Source: Arctopsyche grandis (taxonomy: Eukaryota > Arthropoda > Insecta > Trichoptera > Hydropsychidae). From it: DNA of 64,000 nt. The notes under the pieces were generated by a model. That model was given only the letters and a program-made list of their open reading frames with translations. It was not told where the DNA came from and did no database searches. Both the position numbers and the translations under genes were made by a program. The number at the start of each line of letters is the position of its first letter. Within the stretch, counting starts at the first letter, position 1. Location of the stretch: NCBI RefSeq assembly GCF_051622035.1, contig NC_135358.1:8411001-8475000 (forward strand), given 5' to 3'. Below are positions 38,464 to 50,612 of this stretch, in pieces.

Positions 38464-39832
38464 AATCCTTTCCTTTTGGGCATGCTTGGGTATAATTCCC
38501 TCGAACTTCGGAGAAACTTCTCATTAATTCGTTTTGTTCTCCAGCTACTAAGTGCTAATACGTCATACCCGTTGTTGCTGGAACAGTGAGGACCTTATGT
38601 CCCTAATAATTATGTGCGTGGTAGACATCATCATTTGATGGTTGTACCTTCTGCTCGCACTTCGAATGGTTCCTATTCCAAGAGCTTTTCGACTTCTCAA
38701 TGAAATCGTTGCTGCTGAGCCTGAATGCGATTTTTTCACCTTGGTGAGCGTAGATTATCGGATATTATTTTAACTTATATGTCTGGTAGTCTGCGCTCAT
38801 CATTATTTTCATAAATGAATGTGATGTATGAGTGAAACTTTGATCTACTCTCTTCCATTTGGGCTTCACAGTGAAGTTTTGTATTTGTAGCTGGTTTGTA
38901 TTAATTAGAACAGGCTGTAGGTGCAAGAAATTCCCTTATTTGTATTTTATTACTTGAAATTTTCATTTATCCGCTACTATTTTAATGCTTTTTTTTATAA
39001 TTATCATTGTTTTTTTTTAAATTTTTTTTCATACCTACTATATTTCCTGTTATACATAAGATCTTTTTTTTATATAAAATTATATCGCGCGCTCGTATTA
39101 CCATTATTAACCTATGCTTCACCTGTATGGAATAACGCCTCGAATACTAACCTTTCCAAGCTCCAAGTAATACAAAATAAATCCCTTAAAATAATTTATA
39201 ATACACCCATATATACTAACCTGAAAAAACTGCATGCCATATATAATATTCCGTTTGTTACAGACATTACTAACAAACTAACCAGTAGATTCTATGACAT
39301 AATCACTAATAACCATACTAACACACTTGTGAAGAGTCTCGGTGATTACAACAAAATGTCTATACCCTTCAGGTATAAACACAGATTACCTAAACACAAT
39401 CTGCTTTAGGTCATCGACTTTAGAGAGTCTTTAATTAATATTATGTATTAGATGTATTATGAACATTTATAAGGATTGTAAATAGGTTTTTGAGCTCTTT
39501 TTCCTATTATGCTTTATATTAACATTAGAATAATATAATACTGTGATTACTAACCAAATTAAATTAAAATTGTAAAATAGAAAATGATCAGTAGATCAGT
39601 AGCCATTAAAATAGATATAAGATGTATTGTGAACATAATTTCGTAATAATAAAAAGCATTTAAAAATCAAATAAGATCTTTTTTGTAATTTTTATCTTAT
39701 TTTTCTGCTTTTGCTTTTTGTTCTGTGTATTATTTTTTCCCCTCTCTTGTTTTCTTATGTAAGCCAATGTGGCGCATTAGGTTATCCCTGTAATGCCACA
39801 ATGGTCCAAAATTATTAAAATATATAAATAAT
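38464..39832 (+). pseudogene. LINE-C 3' end, split by a Jockey-A insertion
   Basis: Second copy of the element at 18869: LGMLGYNSLELRRNFSLIRF, a stop in place of Gly after LLLEQ, then RGRHHHLMVV with later frameshifts. The 3' stem-loop GGCGCATTAGG...GCCACAATGGTCC is at 39768-39808. The segment 39071-39672 is foreign. Confidence 0.8.
39071..39672 (+). pseudogene. Jockey-A LINE 3' end inserted in LINE-C
   Basis: Reads YRALVLPLLTYASPVWNNAS, then KLQVIQNKSLKIIYNTPIYT, to a TAG at 39409. This is the RT C-terminal region with the LLTYASPVW motif of Jockey/CR1-type elements. The 12-bp target duplication AAGATCTTTTTT flanks it (39058-39069, 39673-39684). The 3' UTR ends AAAAAGCATTTAAAAATCAAAT. The remaining frame is intact. 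Confidence 0.9.
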
Positions 39833-40289
39833 TGGCTTGGATTATATCTGTTGTACTTTATTTTCTCTTCCCAGCGCTTGCCTCGTGTTGCGCAGGTGTC
39901 CTCCGATTGCAATACATCTCTGTACGTTTTGATATAATAATAATCGTAGCCGAGTGTTACGATATTCACGTGCAACATCAACACTGTGTTTAAGATGCTC
40001 ATTATACTCAGCAAGTGTGAAAACGAGTAACGAAAAAAATGGTATTCAATGCAAATCGTTTTAACCTCGGAAAACACTGAGGATATAAAACAGGTGCTAC
40101 GAAAGAACAGCATCGAAAACTTTTAAATGTAAACGGAAATTGCTCATACGACTATGGGATTCGAATTTAAGTTGAATAGGATGCAAACAATAAAACAATA
40201 GCAATTCATTACTGTGTATATTGTTTAGTGATTTCTGCTGGTCTATGTACATACATACATATCCAATTGCACTCGAGTGATCTTCTTAG
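39833..40289. other. Short intergenic stretch
   Basis: A minus-strand frame near 39850-39950 (TYRDVLQSEDTCATRGKRWE) looks weakly coding but has no clear splice context and is unrecognised. Confidence 0.4.
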
Positions 40290-40431
40290 TCTCCAACCAG
40301 ATGTGACCTGTGGTCAACCGACACCTGTGCAAACAGTAATTAAAAATGCATCACGATTTCGTGTAGAACCAATCGTTGGACAAGAAGGTGATGATTTACA
40401 TCATCCACGATCTGAATGGAAAACTAAATAG
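40290..40431 (+). other. Possible terminal coding exon
   Basis: After GATCTTCTTAG| the frame reads LQPDVTCGQPTPVQTVIKNA, then SRFRVEPIVGQEGDDLHHPR and SEWKTK, and TAG. Codon usage resembles the real genes here. It could be the last exon of a plus-strand gene starting near the 32.5-kb GC island; that link is speculation. Protein not recognised. Confidence 0.4.
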
Positions 40432-41013
40432 TAGTAGTATTGAACGTTCGTTTTTGTTTGTTTGTCTTCTCTTTGAAAAGTTCTGTAAAGGAGACCCTTC
40501 TCATTTCGAAAAATCGTGTACATTTACCATCTACCATGAGCTCGTTTAGCCTTAAACATCACGTACCTATTCACCTGTCATCAAATAATTACTAAGCGTA
40601 CTAAAAAAAAAACTAATTTTAAATGCACACTTTGTACTTGACACTTAAACAAACGAAGTACGAAAAAAATATAATAAGAGAAAATCATACATCTACCGAT
40701 TTCTTTGTTACAGATTCAATTATGAGCATATATTTAAATTTTGTAGGAGAGATACTAATGTAATTGATCATGTGTATTTGTGTCCACTTGAGCTTCACAA
40801 CTGAAAAATAGCATTTATGTATGTATGTATGTGCCTGCAATTATGTACACTACTATATATGTATACATATGAATATATGTAGTATCGTAGTAACATCATC
40901 ATTAGAGATAGGATAGTCACAGTGCTATCTATTGTTCGGCAAACCTTTAACAATGCATTTACAACCTTTGAACAATACACGGCCCCCTCGGGCTCCGGTG
41001 ACTAATCATCATA
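40432..41013. other. AT-rich intergenic stretch
   Basis: ATGT microsatellite near 40816 and no coding signal. Confidence 0.6.
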
Positions 41014-41427
41014 TCATATATATAATATCGCTATTTGGTGTCTGTCTGTCTGTCTGAGATAACGCTCGCCGTACTATAATAGTAGTTTCGATTCGACATA
41101 CATATATTTCTATATGCACTGTTTGCTACCAATGATTCCTCCAGGCAAATAGACGGCGCTAAGTCTCTGGGAGTTTACCGCCATCTATTGAAAATTTATT
41201 TAATTAATTTTTCTATTTGTGTTTTATATTGCTTCAATGTTGGTAGGTAGTTTTTAACATTTTTTTTCATATCAAACAAATAAATGTAAACATATTTAAA
41301 AGGTATTTGAAAAAAATTTGACCGCGTGCGGATCGAACACAGATCCAACATATTTATTTAAAAAAAATTGTAATTCATAACTTAATATGCCAACACCCAT
41401 GCGATATTTCATCGGATACAACACTAG
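41014..41427 (+). mobile_element. Helitron family C, 414 bp
   Basis: Start TCATATATATAATATCGCTA, then TTTGGTGTCTGTCTGTCTGT. It ends CATCGGATACAACACTAG followed by T. The 5' boundary is less sure than the 3'. Its 3' part is also the first portion of the tandem array. Confidence 0.65.
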
Positions 41428-42660
41428 TATATAAATATTGATGTACACGTATAAATATTAATCTGCGGAGGATCGTATACTCAAAAATACACACATCCAC
41501 GAACATCACTATTGAACGGGTGAACGGGTTGGATCGGTGAGCGTGTAATGCGTGGTTCGGTGATTATTGCCCACAAAGCGCTCGCCCAAAAGTCACTATA
41601 ATCTCTATAACGGAACATCTGGCAGCCGAAAAGTCCATCATGCTAACGATAACTATCATACTAATGAGAACTCGAGTGCCAAATATTCCGTATTCACGAT
41701 TTTCATGGCAAAAATTGTCTTTGTGACCACCCCAATGTGACGAATAGTCCAATTACCATTTAAAAGGTATATGAAAAAAATTTGACCGCGTGCGGATCGA
41801 ACACAGATCCAACATATTTATTTAAAAAAATTGTAATTAATAACTTAATATGCCAACACCCATGCGATATTTCATCGGATACAACACTAGTATATAAATA
41901 TTGATGTACACGTATAAATATTAATCTGCGGAGGATCGTATACTCAAAAATACACACATCCACGAACATCACTATTGAACGGGTGAACGGGTTGGATCGG
42001 TGAGCGTGTAATGCGTGGTTCGGTGATTATTGCCCACAAAGCGCTCGCCCAAAAGTCACTATAATCTCTATAACGGAACATCTGGCAGCCGAAAAGTCCA
42101 TCATGCTAACGATAACTATCATACTAATGAGAACTCGAGTGCCAAATATTCCGTATTCACGATTTTCATGGCAAAAATTGTCTTTGTGACCACCCCAATG
42201 TGACGAATAGTCCAATTACCATTTAAAAGGTATATGAAAAAAATTTGACCGCGTGCGGATCGAACACAGATCCAACATATTTATTTAAAAAAATTGTAAT
42301 TAATAACTTAATATGCCAACACCCATGCGATATTTCATCGGATACAACACTAGTATATAAATATTGATGTACACGTATAAATATTAATCTGCGGAGGATC
42401 GTATACTCAAAAATACACACATCCACGAACATCACTATTGAACGGGTGAACGGGTTGGATCGGTGAGCGTGTAATGCGTGGTTCGGTGATTATTGCCCAC
42501 AAAGCGCTCGCCCAAAATCCACTCTATAACGGAAAATCTGGCAGCCGAAAAGTCCATCATACTAACGATAACTATCATACTAATGAGAACTCGAGTGCCA
42601 AATATTCCGTATTCACGATTTTCATGGCAAAAATTGTCTTTGGGTGATCGCAACGTGTGT
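41298..42660. repeat. 463-bp unit in three tandem copies
   Basis: Unit starts at 41298, 41762 and 42225. Each contains the Helitron C 3' end (CCGCGTGCGGATCGAACAC to ACAACACTAG), a 125-bp spacer, and a foldback half from GGTTCGGTGATTATTGCCC to GACGAATAGTCCAATTACC. Units 1 and 2 look identical over their last ~340 bp, so the duplication is young, or an assembly artefact. Unit 3 diverges after 42520. Confidence 0.9.
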
Positions 42661-42689
42661 AATAATCCAATTACCGTACTCGCACTCAG

Positions 42690-42825
42690 TTTTTTCTATT
42701 AATACGTGCGCGCGCGCCTATAAATTACCTTACATTATATTTATATATAACATATCACTTTGTTTTAATTCGTGTATCAATTCCTTCCCGAAACCAGCCG
42801 CTGAAATCAACGGGCACAACACAAG
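42690..42825 (+). mobile_element. Helitron family D 3' end, eroded
   Basis: CCTATAAATTACCTTACATT to a hairpin CGCTGAAATCAACGGG and CACAACACAAG, where CTAG has become CAAG. It matches the better end at 62940 (minus). Confidence 0.6.
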
Positions 42826-42829
42826 TTGA

Positions 42830-44288
42830 ATATATTATATTATTGTTTTTATTAGATTATTTAATCCAAATTGCCTTTTAGTGTGGTCTCTTCTCAAATT
42901 CTATTGATACTCCAACCTCTGTGATAAAATTTCAAGAATATGAATAAGTTTCATATTGTTGTCAGATCTTGTCAGTTGGATCTTTTTTGCAAGACTACGA
43001 ATTAGGACGATATACTCGGTTGATATCTGAATAGAGATCGTCAATTGCGTGCGATCTAAATGACATCATATCCTTTTACATGTATCCGATCGAATTGATC
43101 AGAATATGATCAGGTGGCTTGTGAAGATGGGAAAAAAATTGCACGATATTTCTCGACCTTAATCATTTCGATTGGAATGGATGAGCAGGTCGCGAGGACC
43201 TTGGCATCCTAGTTTCAAATACCTAAAAGGTAATACGTTAAGTGACTAGCTCATGTGTCGAAGATTTAAAATAAAAAAAAATGCACACGTACGTTCCATT
43301 ATTGCCTTCACATTTTTTACAATTGTTTCAGAGTCATCGTGATGTATCAATATCGGCGTTTGAAAGTCAGATATTTGAAACTTCGAATTGCGAATAAAAC
43401 TTATGTTTTTCTCAAAAACTTACTCCGCCCATTTTAGAAACTTGGGTTGGAGAAACAAACGCAACAGTGTTATATTTTATTGGCTCTAAAATGAAATGGC
43501 ATTTTACGACATATAAACAAGCGATATCAAGATATATTTCATATTAAATGGATTTAATTAAATGATTATTGTACAACTTCGATACGTTGCGAAAGGAGAG
43601 GCAATTATAGATTTTTTATAGGAAGAGATGAGAGAAACTGGTAGGTCTTCTTTCCAATAAAATTTTATCTAATTTGTGCAGTATTCAAACTGTTGAAAAT
43701 TTTGATAAAGCACACAAAACTTTCTCTGCGTTATATAATATTCACAATACAATTTTGGTTGTTTGTATAACTAAAATTAACATACACTAAATGTAACACA
43801 ACATGTAATTGCCACGTATTATACTTAACTAGTCTTTAATACTGCAGTTTTGCAATACGTTTTTTTAAACACAATCATCTTAAAAAGAAACCATCTAATG
43901 AATAACAAAATGCTGTAATATTACATAAATAATGCAAATTTCTTTGAAATTAGATAAGTTATTGATTATTTCGAATTTGTTGTGTCTATGTTTGTGAGTA
44001 TGAGTATATTTCATAGTTGAACATCGCTGACATCTCGTTTAGAATGTCAATCCTGAGGGGCGGTAATGATAAACGATGAGACCCTGACCATTTCCATCTG
44101 AGCGACCGTATCTTGACACTGACTTCAATCCATGTATCCTAGTGGAGATGTAACGGTTAATTTGATTTAATGCATGTGTCTATCAAAGTCACCGATAAGT
44201 GAATATGTAAATAATTACCAGATAGATATATACAGGTACATTTTATAAATACGGGTTTTAAATAAAAGATATATTAGTAGTAAAAATT
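42830..44288. other. Intergenic stretch 3' of the ZRSR2-like gene
   Basis: AT-rich, with no repeat or coding region recognised. It includes the 3' UTR of the minus-strand gene next to 44288. Confidence 0.6.
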
Positions 44289-46276
44289 TTATTTTTCTTT
44301 TGAACTTCTACTTGATTTTTGTCTTTTTGAATGTCTTTCACTTCTAGAACGACTTCTAGATCGACTGCGTCTTTTCTTTCTATGTTTGCTTTTTCTTTCG
44401 GTGTCTTTCGGAGATTGGTCACTTTTGCTTGGTTTTTTTAATTTACCATGATTTTGGTGTGGTTCAGGAGATTCAGACCATCTCCAGTTTCTTCCACTAT
44501 CACAATCCCTAGAAATATAAAAACAACGTAAATAAAAGTTATTTCATTAATATTACTAATTTCACATATGAAATCGTTAACACTCTGTAGTTTTTATGTT
44601 TTTTAGCATATTTATAATATTTAATTAATTCGAATAAGAAATAGGAATAAGACTGGTGTCTAGTGTTTTTTCATATCATAACAAAAATATTAAAAATCAA
44701 TTAATATAAGAAATTTCATACCTCGATCGCGATTTTACACTATGTCGATTTTCTTTATAATTATGACTACCGTTTCTTCTCATACTATCACCAAACATAT
44801 CATTTGGATTATGGAACACGTGTAAAAAGTTACATGCTCTTCCTTTAGGACATCTGTTAGAAGCAAATAAACCTGCAAGAATTTATAAATAAAAAATTAC
44901 AATTATCACTATTCTTGCTTTTATATATGTATGTATTCCCTTTATATTGGTGTTTTATAATGGTTTGTATATGTATATAAATTTTAATAATACCACAAAT
45001 AGCTTGCTTCCAAGAAGGAACGTCACAAAACTGTAGGGATACTTGTTTTCCACCGTACCATCTACCGTGAAACACTTTATAGGCTTTGACGGCATCACGT
45101 AGACTGGAATATTCAATATAAGTATTTCCACGCAAATGTCGTTCAAAATTACAACATACCTTAAAAATAAAAATAAAATATAGAAAAATAAATATTTTAA
45201 GTTATTTTCATGCCATTTTTGAACTCACTTTGAATTGAATTATATTTCCAAATTGTTGAAATTCTGGCAAAACATCATCGAAGAAATCCTTAAAATGTTT
45301 GTATGTTTCTTTTTCGTCATACTCTAAAAGAATATCGGTATCATACTCGTTTGAAGCCGATTGTTCTATGCCAAAATGCGAATAAAAATTTCGAGCTAGT
45401 AAAACCTGTAGAATAATCGAAAGATTAGAAAATCATTTTAAATAATATAATATCAGTTGGTTTAAACTATGAATGACCTTGCTAACACTTGGTTTGCGAT
45501 GATTTCTAGAACAGCAGTCTCCAAATCTACAAATGCCAATCTTTGAATAAAATGGACAGATTTCTTTGTCAGCGTTGGTCTCCTTTATTGTAAGAAGTTC
45601 AGTAGGCAATTCTCCATGTCCGGATGCAAACTGCTCAATTCTTTCCATTAATTCTTGATGACATCGTAATTGTTCTTCTTCTAAATCTTTTCTAGCTTTT
45701 TCAGCCTGTTTTAATTTGTTTTGCTGTTCTTCCCATTCCTTTAAAAAAAATACTGATAATAAAAACAAAACTTAATTATTAACATATATACAATTTTATA
45801 AAATACTTTTTTAATAAGTAAATCTTGTTGCGCTCTTTCAAAGCGGGCTTTGGCTATTTTTGCTTGAAGTTGACGCCATTGTTGCTGGGCGATTAATTCA
45901 CTTCGTAACCATTTTTCGTTATCTTCTTCATGAATTCTCTCAGCTTCTGCTATCTTAAAAGATTCCAATTGTTCCTGCTCTACCAACCACTCTTGATATT
46001 TTGTATCAGATATTTTTGCCTGATCCTCTTAAAATATTAATAGATTTTATTTTAATATCAATTTCGGAATGGATAGTTATTTAGCGAAAAACAAACCTTC
46101 ATCTTCTTTGGCACGCCGTTCCAGGGCGATTAATTTTCGAATTTTTCTTCGTCTTTCCTTTTTAGCAACTTTTCTCCATTCACTATGCCTGAAAATAATA
46201 AAAAATATTTTTAAAAAATTTATCATTACACTGCGATAAATATTATATATAATAAAATGTACACAAACTTTCCCAT
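44289..46276 (-). CDS. ZRSR2: U2AF35-related splicing factor (ZRSR2/U2AF1-RS family)
   Basis: Eight exons on the minus strand: 46276-46269, 46188-46097, 46027-45807, 45738-45478, 45405-45229, 45159-44994, 44872-44722, 44508-44289. They join in frame to 431 residues (human about 480). Order: MGKHSEWRK basic start; a charged coiled-coil region to about residue 140; a CCCH zinc finger C168-x8-C177-x5-C183-x3-H187; a U2AF-homology RRM at about 195-305 (QFGNIIQFKV, HLRGNTYIEY, FHGRWYGGKQ); a second finger C308-x7-C316-x5-C322-x3-H326; then an Arg/Ser tail. The family recognises the 3' splice site of U12-type (and some U2-type) introns in the nucleus. Exon 1 codes only eight bases (ATGGGAAA, donor GTTTGT), so the start rests on a short join. 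Exon 4 uses a weak donor, AAG|GTCATT. Confidence 0.95.
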
Positions 46277-48498
46277 AGCTTCTAACACGTATGACAGCAA
46301 ACGACCGAACCCGGCGCATTTGACACTTGTAAACATAACCAAACTGATATATTGAATTTGGTCGTAGCACAGAAAAAATCGAGTAGGTACTATTCAAATA
46401 AACTTTCTCAATTTCTCGTACACACCACACAAACTTTGTGTTTTTGACATTTATATTTCTTTCCTTTTTATCTATGTAAATTCTTATTTTTTTGTCTCTC
46501 CTAAGAACAAAATTTCAGCTTTTTCCAAAGAGGGGGGCAAAATTTATTCAATTTGTGGTTGTTTTATAAAATATATTTTTTAGGAAGAAGATTTTGATCG
46601 ACATTCTAAACTTGTTGCAGTTTCTGCTTGTCCAAACTTTTGGTAACCAATAATCCAAAGATTCATAGTATTTCATCAAATGAAATGTATGTTTCTGACC
46701 TGGCCAAATCTAGGGGGGAGGGAAATGGTCCTTATGCCTACCCCCTCTCTCCAAGCAATGTGCCTGCTCTCTCATATAAAATAAAACAGAACCATTAAAA
46801 ATGATTCATCAATTTATTTGTATACAAAAAGTAAGCACAATTTGGATTCTCTAGAAGCCAGAATTTTTTTATTTTTTTCAAAAATGACTTGTTATCTCTA
46901 GCCTATTGTCATCAAATGAATTCTGTAAAATATGATTTCAAATAATGACGCGTTATTCCTTGGTATTGTAAAATTATAACCGTTGACTGGAGCAACTAAA
47001 TAAGAATAAGAATCACACGTAGAAACATCAGAAGATAATTTTAGAAATCGACAAGAGCTTGTTCATTAATCAACGCAATGCCTACTACTTTCTTAGCAGT
47101 GAATCGCTAGCAGATTTTGATAAAAATTGATGGAATTTCGGAGAATATCGAAATATACTCTTTATTTTACTTGGATAGATCCCTTACAAGATTGAATGAT
47201 TGCAACTGTTTATTATTTTACTTGTATTTTTTCCTTTTTTACTTCTTAATCTTTTTAGCACACTCGTCACTTTGGAGCAATCTGTTAGACGAGTGTGCTT
47301 GATTAATTGATTTTGTAAAATAAAATAAGATTAATTTAAAATCGTATTTAGCCCGGGTTTATTAAATAAGTTATTTATTGTTGAAAGGTACAAGTATAAG
47401 TTTAGCAAAGGATCGTAGTGCGAATGGGTTGCTCGACTTCTTTTGTGTAGCTGGGTAGATTGACTAACTGTCAGATTGTGTTTAAAACTGGCTAATTAGG
47501 TACATCTGATATGCGTATATTTATTAAATCGTCCAGATTTTCGTTAGTCTAGTGTAGAAGGGTGGCATGCACGTGCAGAGGTCATCCTTTGTTCTTGATT
47601 ATTTGTAACATTTGCTCTTTTAGTATGGCAACAAAATAAATGGTCAGTATTTTAATAAATTTTGGCAAGTATATAAATTAGTTTTCGGCCAGTATTTTAT
47701 TAACAAAATAGTTAGTATTATATTATTAAATTTCAGTATAAATAACAAATGTACAGTATAAAAATCTGACGTTTATTCGCCAGAACAAATAGCAATGCCT
47801 GTTGGATGTAATTGTCTATCAAGATCGTACCAACCTTGTGTTGATCAGTGGCGGATCAAGTAAAGGGGGGGCCCCAATCGCATTCGAGATTTGAGGCCCT
47901 CAATTGAGTAAAAAAAAAAATGTAGTAAATCTTGGTAGCAATTGTCCATTTCATAAATGTATGATAAACTGCCCCCGATTCACTGCCATTCGTCAAAATA
48001 AAACTTACCATTTAATATGAATACTGACTATTTGATTAATATGAATACTGACCTTTTATTATTTGTACTGAACGATGGACACTTCGTTTAATATAAATAC
48101 TGGTCATTTAATATAAATATAAACCTTTCATTTTTAATAAATACTGTCAAAAATAGACTAAAATACAAGGCTTTTAATGTTTGGGTAGAAAAAAGTTAAT
48201 TCAAATGTGCGCCTGACTTAAATTTACATTTAATTTTTATTTGTGAAGATCCCCTACACACAATAATTTTTTCCCCATGCAACGCGGTGGAACGGCGTTC
48301 CGGCACCTTTATTTTCAGAATTTTTTATGTTTTAAACTAATATTTTATATATGTTAGATAGTTTGAATATAATCTTTTCTAATAAAAAACTTGACAAGAA
48401 GCGAGTTCTGGCACCTTTTTTTTTAAAAAAAAAGGCCCGCCTAGACACGATATTGCGATTTGTTTAAAAAATAGTAACTGGTGAGTAGTGAGAATGAG
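46277..48498. other. Intergenic stretch between ZRSR2-like gene and TFIIS
   Basis: No coding exon seen. It holds a SINE tail at 47258 and a possible hAT-like end CAGTGGCGGATCAAG at 47846 with no visible partner. Two direct GTTCYGGCACCTTT boxes lie at about 48298 and 48402. Confidence 0.5.
47258..47328 (+). repeat. SINE 3' tail
   Basis: GCACACTCGTCACTTTGGAG, then CTGTTAGACGAGTGTGC, ending AAAATAAAATAAG. It matches the tail of the SINE at 59050 (CGTCGCATTGGAGCAAATCT). Confidence 0.6.
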
Positions 48499-49515
48499 GG
48501 TAATTGGACTATTTGTCACATTGCGGTGGTCACAAAGACAATTTTTGCCATAAAATCGGGAATACACAAAATTTAGCTATCAAGTTCTCGTCAGTATGAT
48601 GGACTTTCCGGCTGCCAGATGTTCCGTTATAAGGTCTGTTCATACTTAACAGAACTGCACGGCTTCAGCACTGCACGACTCCGTTTCAAATATGTCATTT
48701 TATTACATTTCTATTCATATCTACCTACACGTCGCGGTCACGTCACGTTTACAGCAATTTGGCCGAGTGCAAGGCAAAATCGGCTTACTTATACATTAGA
48801 GGCCATGACGATACGGCGCAATATTGCTTACGTCGTATTGTCGAGTACTTGCAATATGAATGCATACACGTGCATTTGTAGCTACGCGTCAGAATACAAG
48901 TCAGCAAAAATGTTTCGACGTTTATCGAACGAAAAATTATGTATAATCGCGCTGTTGTTGGAAGAAGAAGCTCAAGGCAATAAAAAAGCACGGAGGCGTT
49001 TTGATGTGCATCACATGTTAAAAAATAGAAAAACCGAAGGAGAGTTTGGACACTGTATAAGGAGCTTGTGGATGATATGGACAAATTTTTTTTAAATATT
49101 TCCGTAAAAAATTAAAAAATAATTTTAAAATTTTTTAAATATTTGCGCCGAAACCATGTCGAAAGATTGAACAGCTGTCAACTGTCACTATCGATAATTG
49201 GTCCAAAACAGCAAAGCGGCAGACTCATGGCACGTAATTCGCGTGTATATTTCCACGATGGCCAATAAAACGGATACGATACGTTGGCGGATGTTGCTGT
49301 AAGGTATGAATATGAAATGTCGGGTACTGCTGTAAGCCTGCCGTGGCGTAAACGTGACGGTTGGTATGAATATACCCATACAAAATGTACCAAAGAATAC
49401 TTTTCGTACGGCCGGATACCTGCTGAAGTCGGTACGTGCTGACTAGGTATGAACAGACCTATAGAGGTTTTAGTGTCTTTGTGACGAGTATTTTGTGACC
49501 AGTAATCACCGAACC
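48499..49515. mobile_element. Foldback element upstream of TFIIS, carrying a Harbinger insertion
   Basis: GGTAATTGGACTATTTGTCA start and GTGACCAGTAATCACCGAACC-type end (last 15: AGTAATCACCGAACC). Internal ATGTTCCGTTATA matches the copies at 41553 and 55763. It is interrupted by 48632-49460. Its right end is 140 bp before the TFIIS start codon. Confidence 0.8.
48632..49460 (+). mobile_element. PIF/Harbinger-like element, internally deleted
   Basis: Ends AGGTCTGTTCATAC and, inverted, AGGTCTGTTCATACC, flanked by ATA on both sides. A plus frame around 48905-49090 reads RRLSNEKLCIIALLLEEEAQ, then RRRFDVHHMLKNRKTEGEF, the N-terminal pattern of PIF/Harbinger transposases. A one-base loss after KTEGEF shifts the frame (WTLYKELVDDMDKFF resumes in the next frame). 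The catalytic DDE region is missing. Confidence 0.75.
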
Positions 49516-49655
49516 GAGTATGGGTATTGGTAGCGCCGAATGAATTGATGGTGAATGTGGCAACACTGGCCACCATCGGGAACAGAACAGCTTAGCGTTG
49601 GGGTGCTGCCGGTGTCGGCGGATTATAAACGTGCTGTTTATTTTGACGAACGACG
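49516..49655 (+). promoter_or_regulatory. TFIIS upstream region and 5' UTR
   Basis: 140 bp of GC-richer sequence between the foldback end and the ATG. I see no TATA box close enough to name. The promoter must lie here or within the element. Confidence 0.4.
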
Positions 49656-50612
49656 ATGAGCGTCGAAGACGAGGTCCTGCGGATCCAGAAAAAGCTGAAC
49701 AAGATGTCGACGGGCGACGGCTCGGTAAGTGAGGGTGCTTCACCCCCACCGTTCCCGCCCCTGGCCCTGCCAACTTGAACCTGTTAACAGCTAACCTGTG
49801 TGTATCTATGATAGGGACAGGAGCAAGCTCTCGAGCTGCTCAAGACGCTGCAGACGCTCGCCGTCGACCTGGACGTGCTCACCAAGACCCGCATCGGCAT
49901 GACAGTGAACGCGTTGCGCAAGTCCACCAAAGACGACGAAGTCATATCGCTCTCCAAGACCCTCATCAAGAACTGGAAGAAGTTCCTCTCCGGTCCACCG
50001 ACTCCCGCCAAAGAATCCGCCGGCGCCTCCAAGCCGAAACACGCCGACAAGGACGACAAGAAAGACGACAAAAACAAAAAGATGCAATCCTCATTCCCTC
50101 CACGCTCCAACACCGGCGACGCCGTCAGGTTAAAGTGTCGAGAACTCCTATCCCAGGCTCTCAAAGTCGACAACGAGTCGTCGGAAGGGTGTGCCACCCC
50201 CGAAGAATTAGCCGACGAGCTCGAAGAGTGTATCTTCCAGGAGTTCAAAAACACAGACATGCGGTATAAAAACAGGGTCCGATCGAGGGTGGCCAATCTT
50301 AAAGACGCCAAAAACCCAACGCTCAGGTTGAATTTCCTAAACGGTGTTATCAGCGCTGCACGACTCTCCAAAATGACTCCCGAGGAAATGGCTAGCAATG
50401 AAATCAAGGAACTGCGCGAGAAGTTTGTGAAGGAAGCTATCAACGATGCCCAACTAGCACACGTCCAAGGCACATCAACCGACCTCTTGAAATGCGGCAA
50501 ATGTAAAAAGCGCAATTGCACTTACAACCAAATTCAGACTAGGAGTGCTGACGAACCGATGACCACCTTCGTCTTGTGTAACGAATGTGGCAATCGGTGG
50601 AAATTTTGCTAA
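49656..50612 (+). CDS. TfIIS: Transcription elongation factor TFIIS
   Basis: Two exons, 49656-49724 and 49815-50612, join in phase 0 to 288 residues (human TCEA1 301). Exon 1 is [20 protein letters not shown] plus DGS. Order: N-terminal LW (TFS2N) domain to about residue 80; a Lys/Asp-rich linker; central Pol II-binding domain about 115-240 (RNRVRSR-type core seen as [19 protein letters not shown]); C-terminal zinc ribbon with C250, C253, C278, C281 and the RSADEP hairpin, whose D269-E270 enter the polymerase funnel. TFIIS makes backtracked Pol II cleave its transcript and resume elongation. It is nuclear, and its neighbour RPB3 is a Pol II subunit. Exon GC content is far above the surroundings. 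All key residues are intact. Confidence 0.97.

Noticed and set aside
41564..42653. Repeated 62- and 70-codon minus frames
   Set aside because: They are the same non-coding foldback and Helitron sequence repeated by the 463-bp tandem array.
47846..48440. hAT transposon from CAGTGGCGGATC to a right end near 48440
   Set aside because: No matching inverted terminus or 8-bp duplication could be found; only a left-end resemblance remains.
48499..49515. Simple tandem or CRISPR-like array
   Set aside because: The repeats are inverted termini of nested transposons, not evenly spaced direct repeats; a eukaryotic context also excludes CRISPR.
49775..50269. 164-codon plus frame [15 protein letters not shown]... 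overlapping TFIIS
   Set aside because: Off-frame reading of TFIIS exon 2; low-complexity Arg/Gln/His content is typical of a shifted frame.
49784..50521. 245-codon minus-strand frame opposite TFIIS
   Set aside because: It is a shadow of the GC-rich TFIIS coding exon; the plus-strand product is unmistakable.
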